NCBI RefSeq assembly: GCF_014837105.1
Contig: NZ_JACSPO010000001.1
Coordinates: 1,183,662-1,247,661 of the forward strand
Direction: 5' to 3'
Length of the DNA stretch: 64,000 bases
DNA from: Oceanitalea stevensii
GTDB lineage: Bacteria > Actinomycetota > Actinomycetes > Actinomycetales > Actinomycetaceae
Within the stretch, counting starts at the first letter, position 1. The number at the start of each line of letters is the position of its first letter. The notes beneath the pieces were generated by a model. The model did not search any database. It had not been told where the DNA came from and saw only the letters and a program-made list of their open reading frames with translations. The translations under genes were made by a program, and so were the position numbers. This document shows positions 29,991 to 37,998 of this stretch, one piece after another.

Positions 29991-32437
29991 CGGCTGGCCG
30001 CCACCCGCCGCCGGGCGCGGGCGATGAGGAGCTGCTGGAGGTCCTCGAGCGGTGTGCCGTCCTCCGCGAACTGGTGGCGCTCCCAGGTGCCGTCCTGCAG
30101 GAGGTGCCAGGACGCCGTCGTCGGCGCGACGCAGCGGTCGAGGAGGTCGGTGAGGAACTCGACCTGCCCCTTGTCGATGATCCGCACGAGCACCTCGACG
30201 CGGCGGTCGAGGTTCCGGTGCATGAGGTCGGCGCTGCCGATCCACAGGTCGGGCACCTCCTCGTCCCCGGCGAAGGCGAAGACGCGGGCGTGCTCGAGGA
30301 AGCGGCCGAGGATCGAGCGGACGCGGATGTTCTCGCTCAGGCCCGGGATCCCGGCGCGGAGCGCGCAGATGCCGCGGACGACGACGTCGACCTGCACGCC
30401 CGCCTGGCTCGCCCGGTACAGCGCGTCGATGATGGTCTCGTCGACGATCGAGTTGACCTTGATCTTGATCCACGCCGGGCGGCCCGCGCGGTGCCCGGCG
30501 ATCTCCCGCTCGATGCGCTCGACGAGCCCGGGGCGCACGGAGCGCGGCGCGACGAGCAGGCGGCGGAAGCGCGAGCGCGGGGCGTAGCCGGAGAGCTGGT
30601 TGAACAGCCGGGTGAGGTCCTGCCCGACGTCGGGGTCGCAGGTGAGCAGGCCGAGGTCCTCGTAGCCGCGGGCCGTCTTGGGGTTGTAGTTGCCGGTGCC
30701 GATATGGCAGTAGCGCCGCAGCCCGTCCTTCTCGTTGCGCACGACGAGGGACAGCTTGCAGTGGGTCTTGAGCCCGACGATGCCGTAGACGACGTGGACG
30801 CCGGCCTCCTCGAGCTTGCGCGCCCAGGAGATGTTCGCCTGCTCGTCGAAGCGCGCCTTGATCTCGACGATCGCCAGCACCTGCTTGCCCGCCTCGGCGG
30901 CGTCGATGAGGGCGTCGACGATCGGGGAGTCGCCGGACGTGCGGTAGAGGGTCTGCTTGATGGCGAGCACCTTGGGGTCCGCCGCCGCCTGGGCGAGGAA
31001 CTCCTGGACCGACGTCGAGAACGAGTCGTAGGGGTGGTGGAGGAGGACGTCACGGCGGCGGATGGCCTCGAAGATGTTCGTCGGCTGCGCGCTCTCCACC
31101 TCCGCCAGCGCCTGGGCCGTGACGGGGACGAACTTCGGGTACTTCAGCTCGGGCCGGTCGAGCTCGTGGATGACGTCGAGGCCGGTGAGGTCGAGGAGCG
31201 AGGGCAGCTCGTAGACCTCGTGCTCGACGACGCCGAGCTCGCGGATGAGGAGGTCGCGCACGTGCGCGCTGATGCCCTGGGCGAGCTCGAGCCGTACCGC
31301 GGGCCCGAAGCGGCGGCGCATGAGCTCCCTCTCCAGCGCCTGGAGGAGGTTCTCGGCGTCGTCCTCCTCGACCTCGAGGTCCTCGTTGCGGGTGACCCGG
31401 AAGGTGTGGTGCTCGACGATCTCCATCCCGGGGAAGAGGTAGTCGAGGTGCTCGCCGATGATCTCCTCGAGCGGGACGAAGGCGGTGCGGCCGTCCTCGC
31501 GCGAGGACGGCGTCTCCTCCGGGCGGTGCGGGCGGCCCGCGGCGTCGACGGCGATGAAGCGCGGCAGCAGCGGCGGCACCTTGACGCGGGCGAAGTGCTC
31601 CTTGCCCGAGCTGGGGTTGCGGACGACGACGGCGAGGTTGAGCGAGAGCCCGGAGATGTAGGGGAAGGGGTGGGCCGGGTCGACGGCGAGCGGGGTGAGG
31701 ACCGGGAAGATCTGCTTGCGGAAGTACTTGCGCAGGCGCAGCTGCTCGCTCTCGGCGAGGTCCTCCCAGTGGAGGATCTCGATCCCCTCGGCGGCGAGCG
31801 CCGGCTGGATGTCCTCGGCGAAGGTGCGTGCGTGCTCCTCCATGAGCTCGTGGGCGCGCACGCTGATGGCCTCGAGGACCTGCCGCGGGGAGAGCCCGGA
31901 CGCCGCCGTCACGGCGAGGCCGGTGGCGATGCGCCGCTTGAGGCCGGCCACGCGGACCATGAAGAACTCGTCGAGGTTGGAGGCGAAGATCGACAGGAAC
32001 CACGCGCGCTCGAGGAGCGGCTGGGTGGTGTCCTGGGCCTGCTCGAGCACCCGCTGGTTGAAGGCGAGCCAGCTGAGCTCGCGGTCCGCGAAGCGGCCCT
32101 CGGGGAGCCCGACGTCGAGCGGGTCGACCTCACCGCCGTCGTCCCCGGCCTCCTCGCCCGCCTCCTCGACGAGCTCGTCCGCCTGCTCGGCGACCTCCTC
32201 GGCGGGCGCGGCGGCGCCGGTCAGCGCGACGGCGTCGACGCCGTCGTGAGCGGCACCGTCGTGAGCGGCACCGTCGTGAGCGGCACCGTCGTGAGCGGCA
32301 CCGTCGTGAGCGGCACCGTCGTGTGCGACGCCGTCGTGGGCGGCGCCGTCGTCCGTGGCGTCGTCGCCGGTCTCGGGCCGCTCGTCGGCGGGCGCGTCCT
32401 CGAGGTGGCTGGGCGTGGTGACCTCAGGCTCTGGCAT
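29987..32437 (-). CDS. ppk: polyphosphate kinase 1 with repeat-containing N-terminal extension
   Basis: The 816-residue enzyme makes polyphosphate from ATP. The conserved body starts near residue 118 with [19 protein letters not shown] and contains [16 protein letters not shown] with the phosphorylated histidine and [16 protein letters not shown] with the second histidine. The first 115 residues are an acidic extension not needed by other PPKs; residues 31-65 are seven copies of a five-residue G(A/V)AHD unit coded by a 15-bp tandem repeat. ATG 32437 is the only start that gives the family N-terminus. It follows mshD by 17 bp and overlaps mutT1. Confidence 0.95.
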   Translation of the reverse strand: MPEPEVTTPSHLEDAPADERPETGDDATDDGAAHDGVAHDGAAHDGAAHDGAAHDGAAHDGAAHDGVDAVALTGAAAPAEEVAEQADELVEEAGEEAGDDGGEVDPLDVGLPEGRFADRELSWLAFNQRVLEQAQDTTQPLLERAWFLSIFASNLDEFFMVRVAGLKRRIATGLAVTAASGLSPRQVLEAISVRAHELMEEHARTFAEDIQPALAAEGIEILHWEDLAESEQLRLRKYFRKQIFPVLTPLAVDPAHPFPYISGLSLNLAVVVRNPSSGKEHFARVKVPPLLPRFIAVDAAGRPHRPEETPSSREDGRTAFVPLEEIIGEHLDYLFPGMEIVEHHTFRVTRNEDLEVEEDDAENLLQALERELMRRRFGPAVRLELAQGISAHVRDLLIRELGVVEHEVYELPSLLDLTGLDVIHELDRPELKYPKFVPVTAQALAEVESAQPTNIFEAIRRRDVLLHHPYDSFSTSVQEFLAQAAADPKVLAIKQTLYRTSGDSPIVDALIDAAEAGKQVLAIVEIKARFDEQANISWARKLEEAGVHVVYGIVGLKTHCKLSLVVRNEKDGLRRYCHIGTGNYNPKTARGYEDLGLLTCDPDVGQDLTRLFNQLSGYAPRSRFRRLLVAPRSVRPGLVERIEREIAGHRAGRPAWIKIKVNSIVDETIIDALYRASQAGVQVDVVVRGICALRAGIPGLSENIRVRSILGRFLEHARVFAFAGDEEVPDLWIGSADLMHRNLDRRVEVLVRIIDKGQVEFLTDLLDRCVAPTTASWHLLQDGTWERHQFAEDGTPLEDLQQLLIARARRRVAASR
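32243..32347 (-). repeat. seven-copy 15-bp tandem repeat inside ppk
   Basis: The unit GTCGTGAGCGGCACC, read on the plus strand, occurs seven times; five are identical and the outer copies have one or a few changes. Because the unit is a multiple of three, copy-number change alters the protein length without breaking the frame. Confidence 0.92.
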
Positions 32438-32454
32438 GGGGCCATGCTGCCACC

Positions 32455-33306
32455 TCAGCGCGCGTACTGAACGTCGAGCGAGGAGCGGTCGTAACCGGCA
32501 CGGCGGTAGGTGCGGATCGCCGCCGTGTTGTCGCCCTCGACGTAGAGCGTGGTGCGGCGGAAGCCACGCCCGCGCATCTCGGCGAGGGCGAGGGCGGTGA
32601 GGTGCCCGCCCAGCCCGCGTCCCTGGGCCTGCGGGTGGACGCCCAGGGCGTAGATCTCGGCGTCCTGCCCCTCGGGCTTGACCCACATCGAGGCGAGGAG
32701 CGCGTCCGGCCGCCCGGCCTCGTGGGCGAGCCACAGGAGGGAGGGGTCGAACCACGGCTCGGCCTGCCGCTGGTGGAGGTCCGCGACGGTGAGGCGACCC
32801 TGCTCGGGGTGCGCGGCGAAGGCGGCGGCGTTGAGGGCGACCCACGCCTCCTCGTCCTGCCCGACGACGAAGGTGCGCACCTCCACCCCGGCGGGCGCCG
32901 CGGCCGCCGGCGCCTGCGCTCCCGGCTCGAGGTCGCGCGCCATCTGCCACAGCTCACGGGTGACGCGCAGCCCGGCGGCGCGGGCCAGCGCCTGGGCGCC
33001 GGGGAGGTCGCCGTGCGCCCACAGCGCGACGGTGGGGACGTCGTCGAGGACGGTGTCGAGCAGCCGCCGTCCCAGGCCGCGACGGCGGTGGGCCGGGTGC
33101 ACGCACAGCTCGCCGCTGCCCTCGGGGTCGACGACGGCGTGGGCGAGGAGCTCCTCCCCCTCGGCGAGCCAGTGGTGGCGGTAGCCGTCGGCGCCGTGGC
33201 GCACCGCGAGGACGGTCTGCTCGTTGAAGGGCGCGACGCCGTCGGCGTCCGTCGCGGCGGCGGCGAGACGCAGGACGGCGTCCGCGGAGGTGAGGCCGGT
33301 GCCCAT
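32455..33306 (-). CDS. mshD: mycothiol synthase
   Basis: The 283-residue protein carries two GNAT domains in tandem, as MshD does. The first has [17 protein letters not shown]. The second has [20 protein letters not shown] and ends [21 protein letters not shown], the strongest MshD signature. It acetylates cysteinyl-glucosaminyl-inositol to complete mycothiol. Its ATG overlaps the stop of the upstream unknown gene (TGATG), and ppk follows closely. Confidence 0.94.
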   Translation of the reverse strand: MGTGLTSADAVLRLAAAATDADGVAPFNEQTVLAVRHGADGYRHHWLAEGEELLAHAVVDPEGSGELCVHPAHRRRGLGRRLLDTVLDDVPTVALWAHGDLPGAQALARAAGLRVTRELWQMARDLEPGAQAPAAAAPAGVEVRTFVVGQDEEAWVALNAAAFAAHPEQGRLTVADLHQRQAEPWFDPSLLWLAHEAGRPDALLASMWVKPEGQDAEIYALGVHPQAQGRGLGGHLTALALAEMRGRGFRRTTLYVEGDNTAAIRTYRRAGYDRSSLDVQYAR

Positions 33307-33929
33307 CAGTCGAGGGTTCCCACGCGCCACATCTCGGCGGCGCGCTCGAGCTCCTCGGCGGTGCGGAGCAGCGCGGAGGCGCGGCGGGTGAGACGGGCGG
33401 CGAGCTCGTCGTCGTCGACCCAGTCGGCGTCGAGCGCGGAGCCGGTGGCGACGACACGGATGAAGGCGGCGGCGCGGTCGAGGGCGACGTCGAGGTCCCC
33501 CTCGTAGACGCCCGCGAGGACGGCGTCGGCGAGCTGGGCGACGTCGCTCGGCCCGGGGGGCTCGACGACGCCGGCGATGACCCCGGCCACCTCGGCGCGG
33601 TGCCGGCCGATGGAGAAGCGGTCCGCGACCCGGGCGGGGTCGGCCCGGACCCACTCGCGCATGAGGTAGAGGCGCCACAGGGCACCCGGGAGGGTGGTCG
33701 GGGGGCTCTGCGCCCACAGCGCCGCGATGGTGTCCAGGCCCTCGGTGTCGACGAGGGACACGAGCCGGGAGACGAGCTCGGGGTCCTCCGCACCGGCGCG
33801 GCCGCGCCCGACGAGCACCGCGGCCGTCGTGTGGGCGGCCTGCGAGCGCAGCGCCGGGTCGACGTCGCCGACGATGCGCTCGGCGGTCTGCGCGTCGAGC
33901 ATGGCCGGACGGCGGTGCTTGCGCTCCAT
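33306..33929 (-). CDS. uncharacterised protein, paralogue of the one at 34459-35106
   Basis: I do not recognise this 207-residue soluble family. Visible landmarks are LDAQTAERIVGDVDPALRSQAAHTTA, then LPGALWRLYLMREWVRADP, then an Ala-rich helical C-terminal third. The same landmarks recur in the gene at 34459-35106, so the two are paralogues with roughly one third identity by eye. The protein has no signal peptide, membrane segment or metal motif. It is coupled to mshD by a TGATG overlap and opens the mshD-ppk-mutT1 operon. Confidence 0.75.
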   Translation of the reverse strand: MERKHRRPAMLDAQTAERIVGDVDPALRSQAAHTTAAVLVGRGRAGAEDPELVSRLVSLVDTEGLDTIAALWAQSPPTTLPGALWRLYLMREWVRADPARVADRFSIGRHRAEVAGVIAGVVEPPGPSDVAQLADAVLAGVYEGDLDVALDRAAAFIRVVATGSALDADWVDDDELAARLTRRASALLRTAEELERAAEMWRVGTLD

Positions 33930-34086
33930 CTGTCCCCCTCACGGTGGTCCGCCCCGGACGGACCGACCGGAACTCCACGATGCTACGAGACACCTCCCCC
34001 GTCCGGCACGTGCGCAGCCGCTCTTCCCCGCGCCCGCCGTCCGTGGTGTGCTGGGCGCGCCCACCCCGGAGGAGAGGAAGCACACC

Positions 34087-34458
34087 ATGGACGAGACACC
34101 CGCGACCCGGCCGATCGACGCGGCCGGTGACGCCCTGCACGTGCGACGCGTCTTCGGGGAGGCCTACGAGGCGGGCGGCACGCTCGTCATCCCGGTCGCC
34201 AGGGTCGTCGGCGGCAGCGGTATGGGCTACGGCACCGGCGCCCTGGGCAGCCCCGAGCAGGGCGGCACCGGGGAGGGCTCCGGCGGCGGGGGCGGCTTCG
34301 GCGTCCACGCGAAGGCCGTGGGTGTCTACACCGTGCGTGACGGCGTCGTGCGCTGGCACCCGGCGCTCGACCTCAACCAGGTGATCCTCGGCGGCCAGGT
34401 GGTCGGAGCGATCGCCGTGCTCGCCCTCGCCCGGGCGCTGCGGGCGCGGCGCCGGTAG
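34087..34458 (+). CDS. GerW/YtfJ family (sporulation-protein-like) protein
   Basis: The 123-residue protein has the features of the GerW/YtfJ family: a VIPVARVVGGSGMGYGTG segment, a glycine-rich loop, GFGVHAKAVGVYTVRDG, and a hydrophobic C-terminal helix. In Bacillus YtfJ is a spore protein; in non-sporulating actinobacteria the role is unknown. The ATG at 34087 has a GGAGGAGAGG ribosome site. It lies between the two paralogous unknown genes, and its stop codon is directly adjacent to the stop of the second one. Confidence 0.85.
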   Translation: MDETPATRPIDAAGDALHVRRVFGEAYEAGGTLVIPVARVVGGSGMGYGTGALGSPEQGGTGEGSGGGGGFGVHAKAVGVYTVRDGVVRWHPALDLNQVILGGQVVGAIAVLALARALRARRR

Positions 34459-35106
34459 TCAGTCCAGCCGGCTGGCCCTGGCCCGGGCGGCCGCGGCGTC
34501 GAGCTCGTCGGCCGTCGTGGCGAGGGCGTGGGGACGGCGGGTGACGGGGCCGGCGGCGTCGTCGTCGTGCGTGTGCCAGCGTGGGTCGCTCGCGGCGCCG
34601 TCGGACAGCACCCGCAGGAAGGCCGCGGCCTGCTCGAGCAGGTCCGCGAGGTCGGTCTCGCTCGTCCCGGAGAAGAGCTGGGCGAGCCGCTCGTCCAGGA
34701 CCGGTGGCTGAGGGGCGACGACGGCGTCGCGCGGCTCGCCGTCCGGGGTCGTCTCCCCCGGGCCGGTCTGCGCGGTGCCGGCGCGGAAGCGCATCGTGAT
34801 GGTCTCGGGATCGCGCTCGAGCCAGGCACGCAGGAGGTAGAGGCGCCACAGGGCGCCGGGGAGGCTGGTGGCCGGGCTGCGCGACCAGAGACCCGCGATC
34901 TCGTCCAGGCCCTCGGCGTCGATGATGGCGCCGACACGCTCGGCGAGGCGCTCGTCCTCGGCCAGGTGGCTCGGGCCGAAGAGGACCGCGTTGGCCGTGG
35001 AGTGGGCGGCCTCGAAGGCGAGGGCGGGGTCGGAGTCGCCCCAGATGAGCTCGGCGTCCTTGTTGTCGAGGATGGCGGGCCGTCTGGGCCGCTCGCGACC
35101 GTCCAC
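34459..35106 (-). CDS. uncharacterised protein, paralogue of the one at 33306-33929
   Basis: This 215-residue protein shares ILDNKDAELIWGDSDPALAFEAAHSTANAVL and LPGALWRLYLLRAWLERDP with its paralogue, but has a Pro/Gly-rich insert at about residues 110-135. I cannot assign a function. The conserved LPGALWRLYL core suggests a fixed helical binding surface. It ends exactly at the end of the GerW-like gene with no base between the two stop codons, and follows the HesB-like gene at 9 bp. Confidence 0.72.
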   Translation of the reverse strand: MDGRERPRRPAILDNKDAELIWGDSDPALAFEAAHSTANAVLFGPSHLAEDERLAERVGAIIDAEGLDEIAGLWSRSPATSLPGALWRLYLLRAWLERDPETITMRFRAGTAQTGPGETTPDGEPRDAVVAPQPPVLDERLAQLFSGTSETDLADLLEQAAAFLRVLSDGAASDPRWHTHDDDAAGPVTRRPHALATTADELDAAAARARASRLD

Positions 35107-35115
35107 TGCTCTGGG

Positions 35116-35394
35116 TCAGCTCGCCTTGCGGAGGGCGAAGCCCACGCCCTCGGGGCCGGTCTCCGCGTCGAGCTGGTGCTCGGCGAGGAGCGGTGAGGCG
35201 GCCTCCTCGACGAAGACGCGGGCACCGTCCTCCTCGATGACGGCGTCGCCCCGCTCGGGCTGCGGCGACAGGCTCATCTCCACGAGGTCCGCGTCCGGGG
35301 CGAGGGAGAGCCGCACCCCGCCGGACTTCGGCAGGCCCGACTGGGAGGTGATGCCCGTGATGGCTGCCTTGGCGTTGTCGGTGAGGCTCAACAT
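35116..35394 (-). CDS. HesB/IscA-like protein without cysteines
   Basis: The 92-residue protein has the HesB/A-type carrier fold by its pattern: LTDNAKAAITGITSQSG, VRLSLAPDA, then a C-terminal region where A-type carriers have C-x-C ligands. It contains no cysteine at all, so it cannot bind an Fe-S cluster in the normal way. Similar cysteine-free homologues occur in other actinobacteria and have no known function. It precedes the second unknown paralogue by 9 bp. Confidence 0.8.
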   Translation of the reverse strand: MLSLTDNAKAAITGITSQSGLPKSGGVRLSLAPDADLVEMSLSPQPERGDAVIEEDGARVFVEEAASPLLAEHQLDAETGPEGVGFALRKAS

Positions 35395-35559
35395 GGTGTC
35401 CCCCTCGGAGGTATCGGCGGTGCGTCCTGCACCCCCTCTACGGTGAGTCCCTGGGCCGCTCCCCGCAACCGGGACGCGCCGCAGCCTGGCCGGCAGGCCG
35501 GTCCGCGTAGTCTTGCCCCTGCCGGTGCGCGGCGGGGTGAGCTCGCCCGCGCGTCCCGG

Positions 35560-35632
35560 GGGCCTCTAGCTCAATGGGCAGAGCAGCGGACTTTTAATCC
35601 GTAGGTTGTGGGTTCGAGTCCCACGGGGCCCA
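35560..35632 (+). tRNA. tRNA-Lys (anticodon TTT)
   Basis: The 73-nt cloverleaf has acceptor arms GGGCCTC and GGGGCCC with one G-T pair, the D-loop start TAGCTCAATGGGCAGAGCA, an anticodon loop CTTTTAA and a standard T-arm with TTCGAGT. CCA is not encoded. A TAGTCT -10-like element lies at 35508-35513. Confidence 0.97.
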
Positions 35633-35721
35633 CTGGAGGCACGCCCTCCGATCCTGTTGCATGCTGGGAGTACCCAGCCCGTGGCAGGTCCACGGCACAC
35701 TCGCCCGACCGGACGAAGGAC

Positions 35722-35979
35722 ATGGAGACGTACGACAGCACGGTGAAGCTCGCTCAGGCCCTCGGCCCGGGCGACGTGCTCGTGGGCGTCGGTCCGGGCG
35801 GCGAACGGCTGTACCCGGTCCACGAGGTGCAGCGCAGGGCCGGGGAGGTCGTCGTCGTCGCCGGCGACCAGTCCGTGACGTTCCACCCGCGTGACGAGGT
35901 GCGGGTCGCGCACCCGGACGTGGTGGGGCTCCACGCCCGCGACGAGTCGGCCGCCGAGTCGCCGACGCGGACGGCGTAG
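35722..35979 (+). CDS. small conserved-looking protein, function unknown
   Basis: The 85-residue reading frame starts at an ATG with an AAGGA ribosome site and encodes a beta-rich protein with GDVLVGVGPGGERLYPVHEVQ and a charged end. The valine/glycine alternation suggests a small barrel, but I recognise no family. It follows tRNA-Lys by 89 bp and may share its promoter. Confidence 0.5.
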   Translation: METYDSTVKLAQALGPGDVLVGVGPGGERLYPVHEVQRRAGEVVVVAGDQSVTFHPRDEVRVAHPDVVGLHARDESAAESPTRTA

Positions 35980-36073
35980 CGCCTCCCGTTCGGCTGGCGC
36001 CCCCGACCGTCGCCTCGTACGTTCGTCCGGCACGCCGACGAGACCCGCCGGCCACGCACACGAGGAGGGCACG

Positions 36074-36223
36074 ATGGGATTCCTGCGCAAGGCCATTCGA
36101 GGTGGCATCGCCCTGAAGGCGCTTCAGATCGTCCAGCGTGAGGCGGCCAAGCCCGAGAACCAGCGCAAGGCCAAGGAGATGTACGCCAAGGTCCGCGACC
36201 GGAAAAAGCCCCCGCAGCGCTGA
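36074..36223 (+). CDS. small basic protein, function unknown
   Basis: This 49-residue protein (MGFLRKAIRGGIALKALQ at the start) has a short amphipathic helix and a Lys/Arg-rich C-terminus. The AGGAGGGC ribosome site before the ATG and codon use like its neighbours support translation. No family is known to me. A large hairpin follows directly. Confidence 0.55.
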   Translation: MGFLRKAIRGGIALKALQIVQREAAKPENQRKAKEMYAKVRDRKKPPQR

Positions 36224-36225
36224 CG

Positions 36226-36294
36226 CGAGTACGCACAGACGGTCACCCAGGGACGCACGTGATGTGCGTCGGGGTGACCGTCTGTGCGTACTCG
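36226..36294. terminator. unusually long compound palindrome between convergent genes
   Basis: A perfect 23-bp outer stem (arms beginning CGAGTACGCACAGACGG) encloses a second 7-bp stem with a five-base loop (GACGCAC and GTGCGTC). It lies between a small plus-strand gene and the convergent DEAD-box helicase gene. It can act as a terminator but is far larger than the others in this window. Confidence 0.75.
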
Positions 36295-36313
36295 GGGAGA
36301 GGTGAGAGGGGCG

Positions 36314-37837
36314 TCAGACGCTGCGGACGCCGGACGTCGCACGCCGGCCGCCGCGGCTGCGGCCCTGGCCGCCGCCCTGCGCCGGGCGCGAGTCGACCGA
36401 GGCCTGCCCGGTCGTGGAGGAGTAGACCGAACGCGACCCGGCACCGCGGCCGGCGCCGCCGCCGGTCCTGGCGCCGGTCTTGGCACCCCCACGGCTGCCG
36501 CCGCGGGGCGCACCGGAACCGCCGGACCGGCCGCCGCCCTGGGGCGCGCGGTCGGTGGTGGCGGCGGAGCCGGAGCGGCCACGGCCGCCGCGACGACGGC
36601 CGCTGCCGCCACCGGCACCGGCGCGCTGCTGCTGAGGTGCGCTCGGCACGGTCGCCGCGGCCTCGGCCGGGGACACGAGCGGGGCGAGCTCGCCGACGAG
36701 CTCGGAGATGACCCGGTCACCGGGGCGCACGCTCACCGGCTTCGCCGAGATCTTTGCCTGGCGGGTGAGGGTGCGCATGTCGCCGGCCTGCTCGGGGAGC
36801 ATGATCGTCACGACGTCGCCGCCGGAGCCGGCGCGGGCCGTGCGGCCGGAGCGGTGCAGGTAGGCCTTGTGCTCGGCGGGCGGGTCGACGTGGACGACGA
36901 GCTCGACGTCGTCGACGTGGATGCCACGCGCGGCGATGTCGGTGGCGACGAGCACGCGGACGGTGCCGGTGGAGAAGGCCGCGAGGTTGCGCTCACGGGC
37001 CGGCTGGGTGAGGTTGCCGTGCAGGTCGACGGCGGGCACGCCGGCCGCCGTCAGCTGCTTGGCGAGGCGCTTGGCCTGGTGCTTGGTGCGCGTGAAGAGC
37101 ACGCGCTTGCCGGTGCCCGAGGCGAGGGCCTGGACGACGTCCTTCTTGTCGTCGGCGCCGGAGACGGCGAGGACGTGGTGCGTCATCGCCGCGACGGGCG
37201 ACTCCGCGCTGTCGACCGAGTGGTGCAGCGGGTCGGTGAGGTAGCGCTTGACGAGGACGTCGACGCCGTTGTCCAGCGTCGCGGAGAAGAGCATCCGCTG
37301 GCCGGTGCGGGGCGTGCGGTCCATGATCCGCTTGACGCCGGGCAGGAAGCCGAGGTCGGCCATGTGGTCGGCCTCGTCGAGGATGGTGATCTGCACGTCC
37401 TCGAGCGACAGCACGCCCTGCCCGAGGAGGTCCTCGAGGCGGCCGGGGCAGGCGATGACGATGTCGACGCCGGTGCGGAGCGCGTTGACCTGGCGGGTCT
37501 GGTTGACGCCACCGAAGATCGTCGTCGTCACCAGCCCGAGTGAGGTCGCGAGGGGCTCGACGACGGCGTTGACCTGGTTGGCGAGCTCACGCGTCGGCAC
37601 GAGGACGAGGCCGCTGGGGCGCTTGGAGACGCGGCGTCGGCCGGCGAGCCGCGTGACGAGCGGGAGGGCGAAGGCGAGGGTCTTGCCGGAGCCGGTACGC
37701 CCGCGGCCGAGGACGTCCCGGCCCTTGAGGGTGTCGGGCAGCGTCGCCGACTGGATGGGGAATGGAGCCGTGATGCCGGTGTCGGTGAGGTGCTGGACGA
37801 CGGGCGCGGGCAGGTCAAAGGACGCGAAGGAAGTCAA
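36314..37837 (-). CDS. DEAD-box RNA helicase with RG-rich tail (RhlE/DeaD type)
   Basis: The 507-residue protein has all helicase motifs: Q motif PFPIQSATLP, motif I GRGRTGSGKT, PTRELA, DEAD within ILDEADHMADLGF, SAT, ATDIAARGIHV and HRSGRTARAG. From about residue 400 it continues as a low-complexity Gly/Arg/Ser tail that probably binds RNA. Such enzymes act in ribosome assembly and RNA turnover, often in the cold. It is divergent from the DUF2207 gene. Confidence 0.93.
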   Translation of the reverse strand: MTSFASFDLPAPVVQHLTDTGITAPFPIQSATLPDTLKGRDVLGRGRTGSGKTLAFALPLVTRLAGRRRVSKRPSGLVLVPTRELANQVNAVVEPLATSLGLVTTTIFGGVNQTRQVNALRTGVDIVIACPGRLEDLLGQGVLSLEDVQITILDEADHMADLGFLPGVKRIMDRTPRTGQRMLFSATLDNGVDVLVKRYLTDPLHHSVDSAESPVAAMTHHVLAVSGADDKKDVVQALASGTGKRVLFTRTKHQAKRLAKQLTAAGVPAVDLHGNLTQPARERNLAAFSTGTVRVLVATDIAARGIHVDDVELVVHVDPPAEHKAYLHRSGRTARAGSGGDVVTIMLPEQAGDMRTLTRQAKISAKPVSVRPGDRVISELVGELAPLVSPAEAAATVPSAPQQQRAGAGGGSGRRRGGRGRSGSAATTDRAPQGGGRSGGSGAPRGGSRGGAKTGARTGGGAGRGAGSRSVYSSTTGQASVDSRPAQGGGQGRSRGGRRATSGVRSV

Positions 37838-37998
37838 GGGTGCCTTTCAGGCTTCGAAGATCGGTCGGAGTTCGCCGTAACGGGATCCGCAGCGATGACC
37901 GCTGCATCGAACTCGACGACGCCGGGCTCGCGAAGACGCGCTGCCCACCTCGCCAGGATAGCCCTACTCCCGTCCCTGTGCCGGGCAGGGACTGTGAC

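Noticed and set aside
32243..32347. CRISPR-like array
   Set aside because: The 15-bp units are contiguous without spacers, lie inside a coding frame and encode a clean five-residue repeat.
34326..35225. Minus-strand 299-codon frame overlapping the GerW-like and second unknown gene
   Set aside because: It is rich in Ser/Pro/Arg, has no family match and overlaps better supported genes.
35560..35632. Integration site at tRNA-Lys
   Set aside because: No integrase, no repeated tRNA 3' end and no base composition shift are seen nearby.
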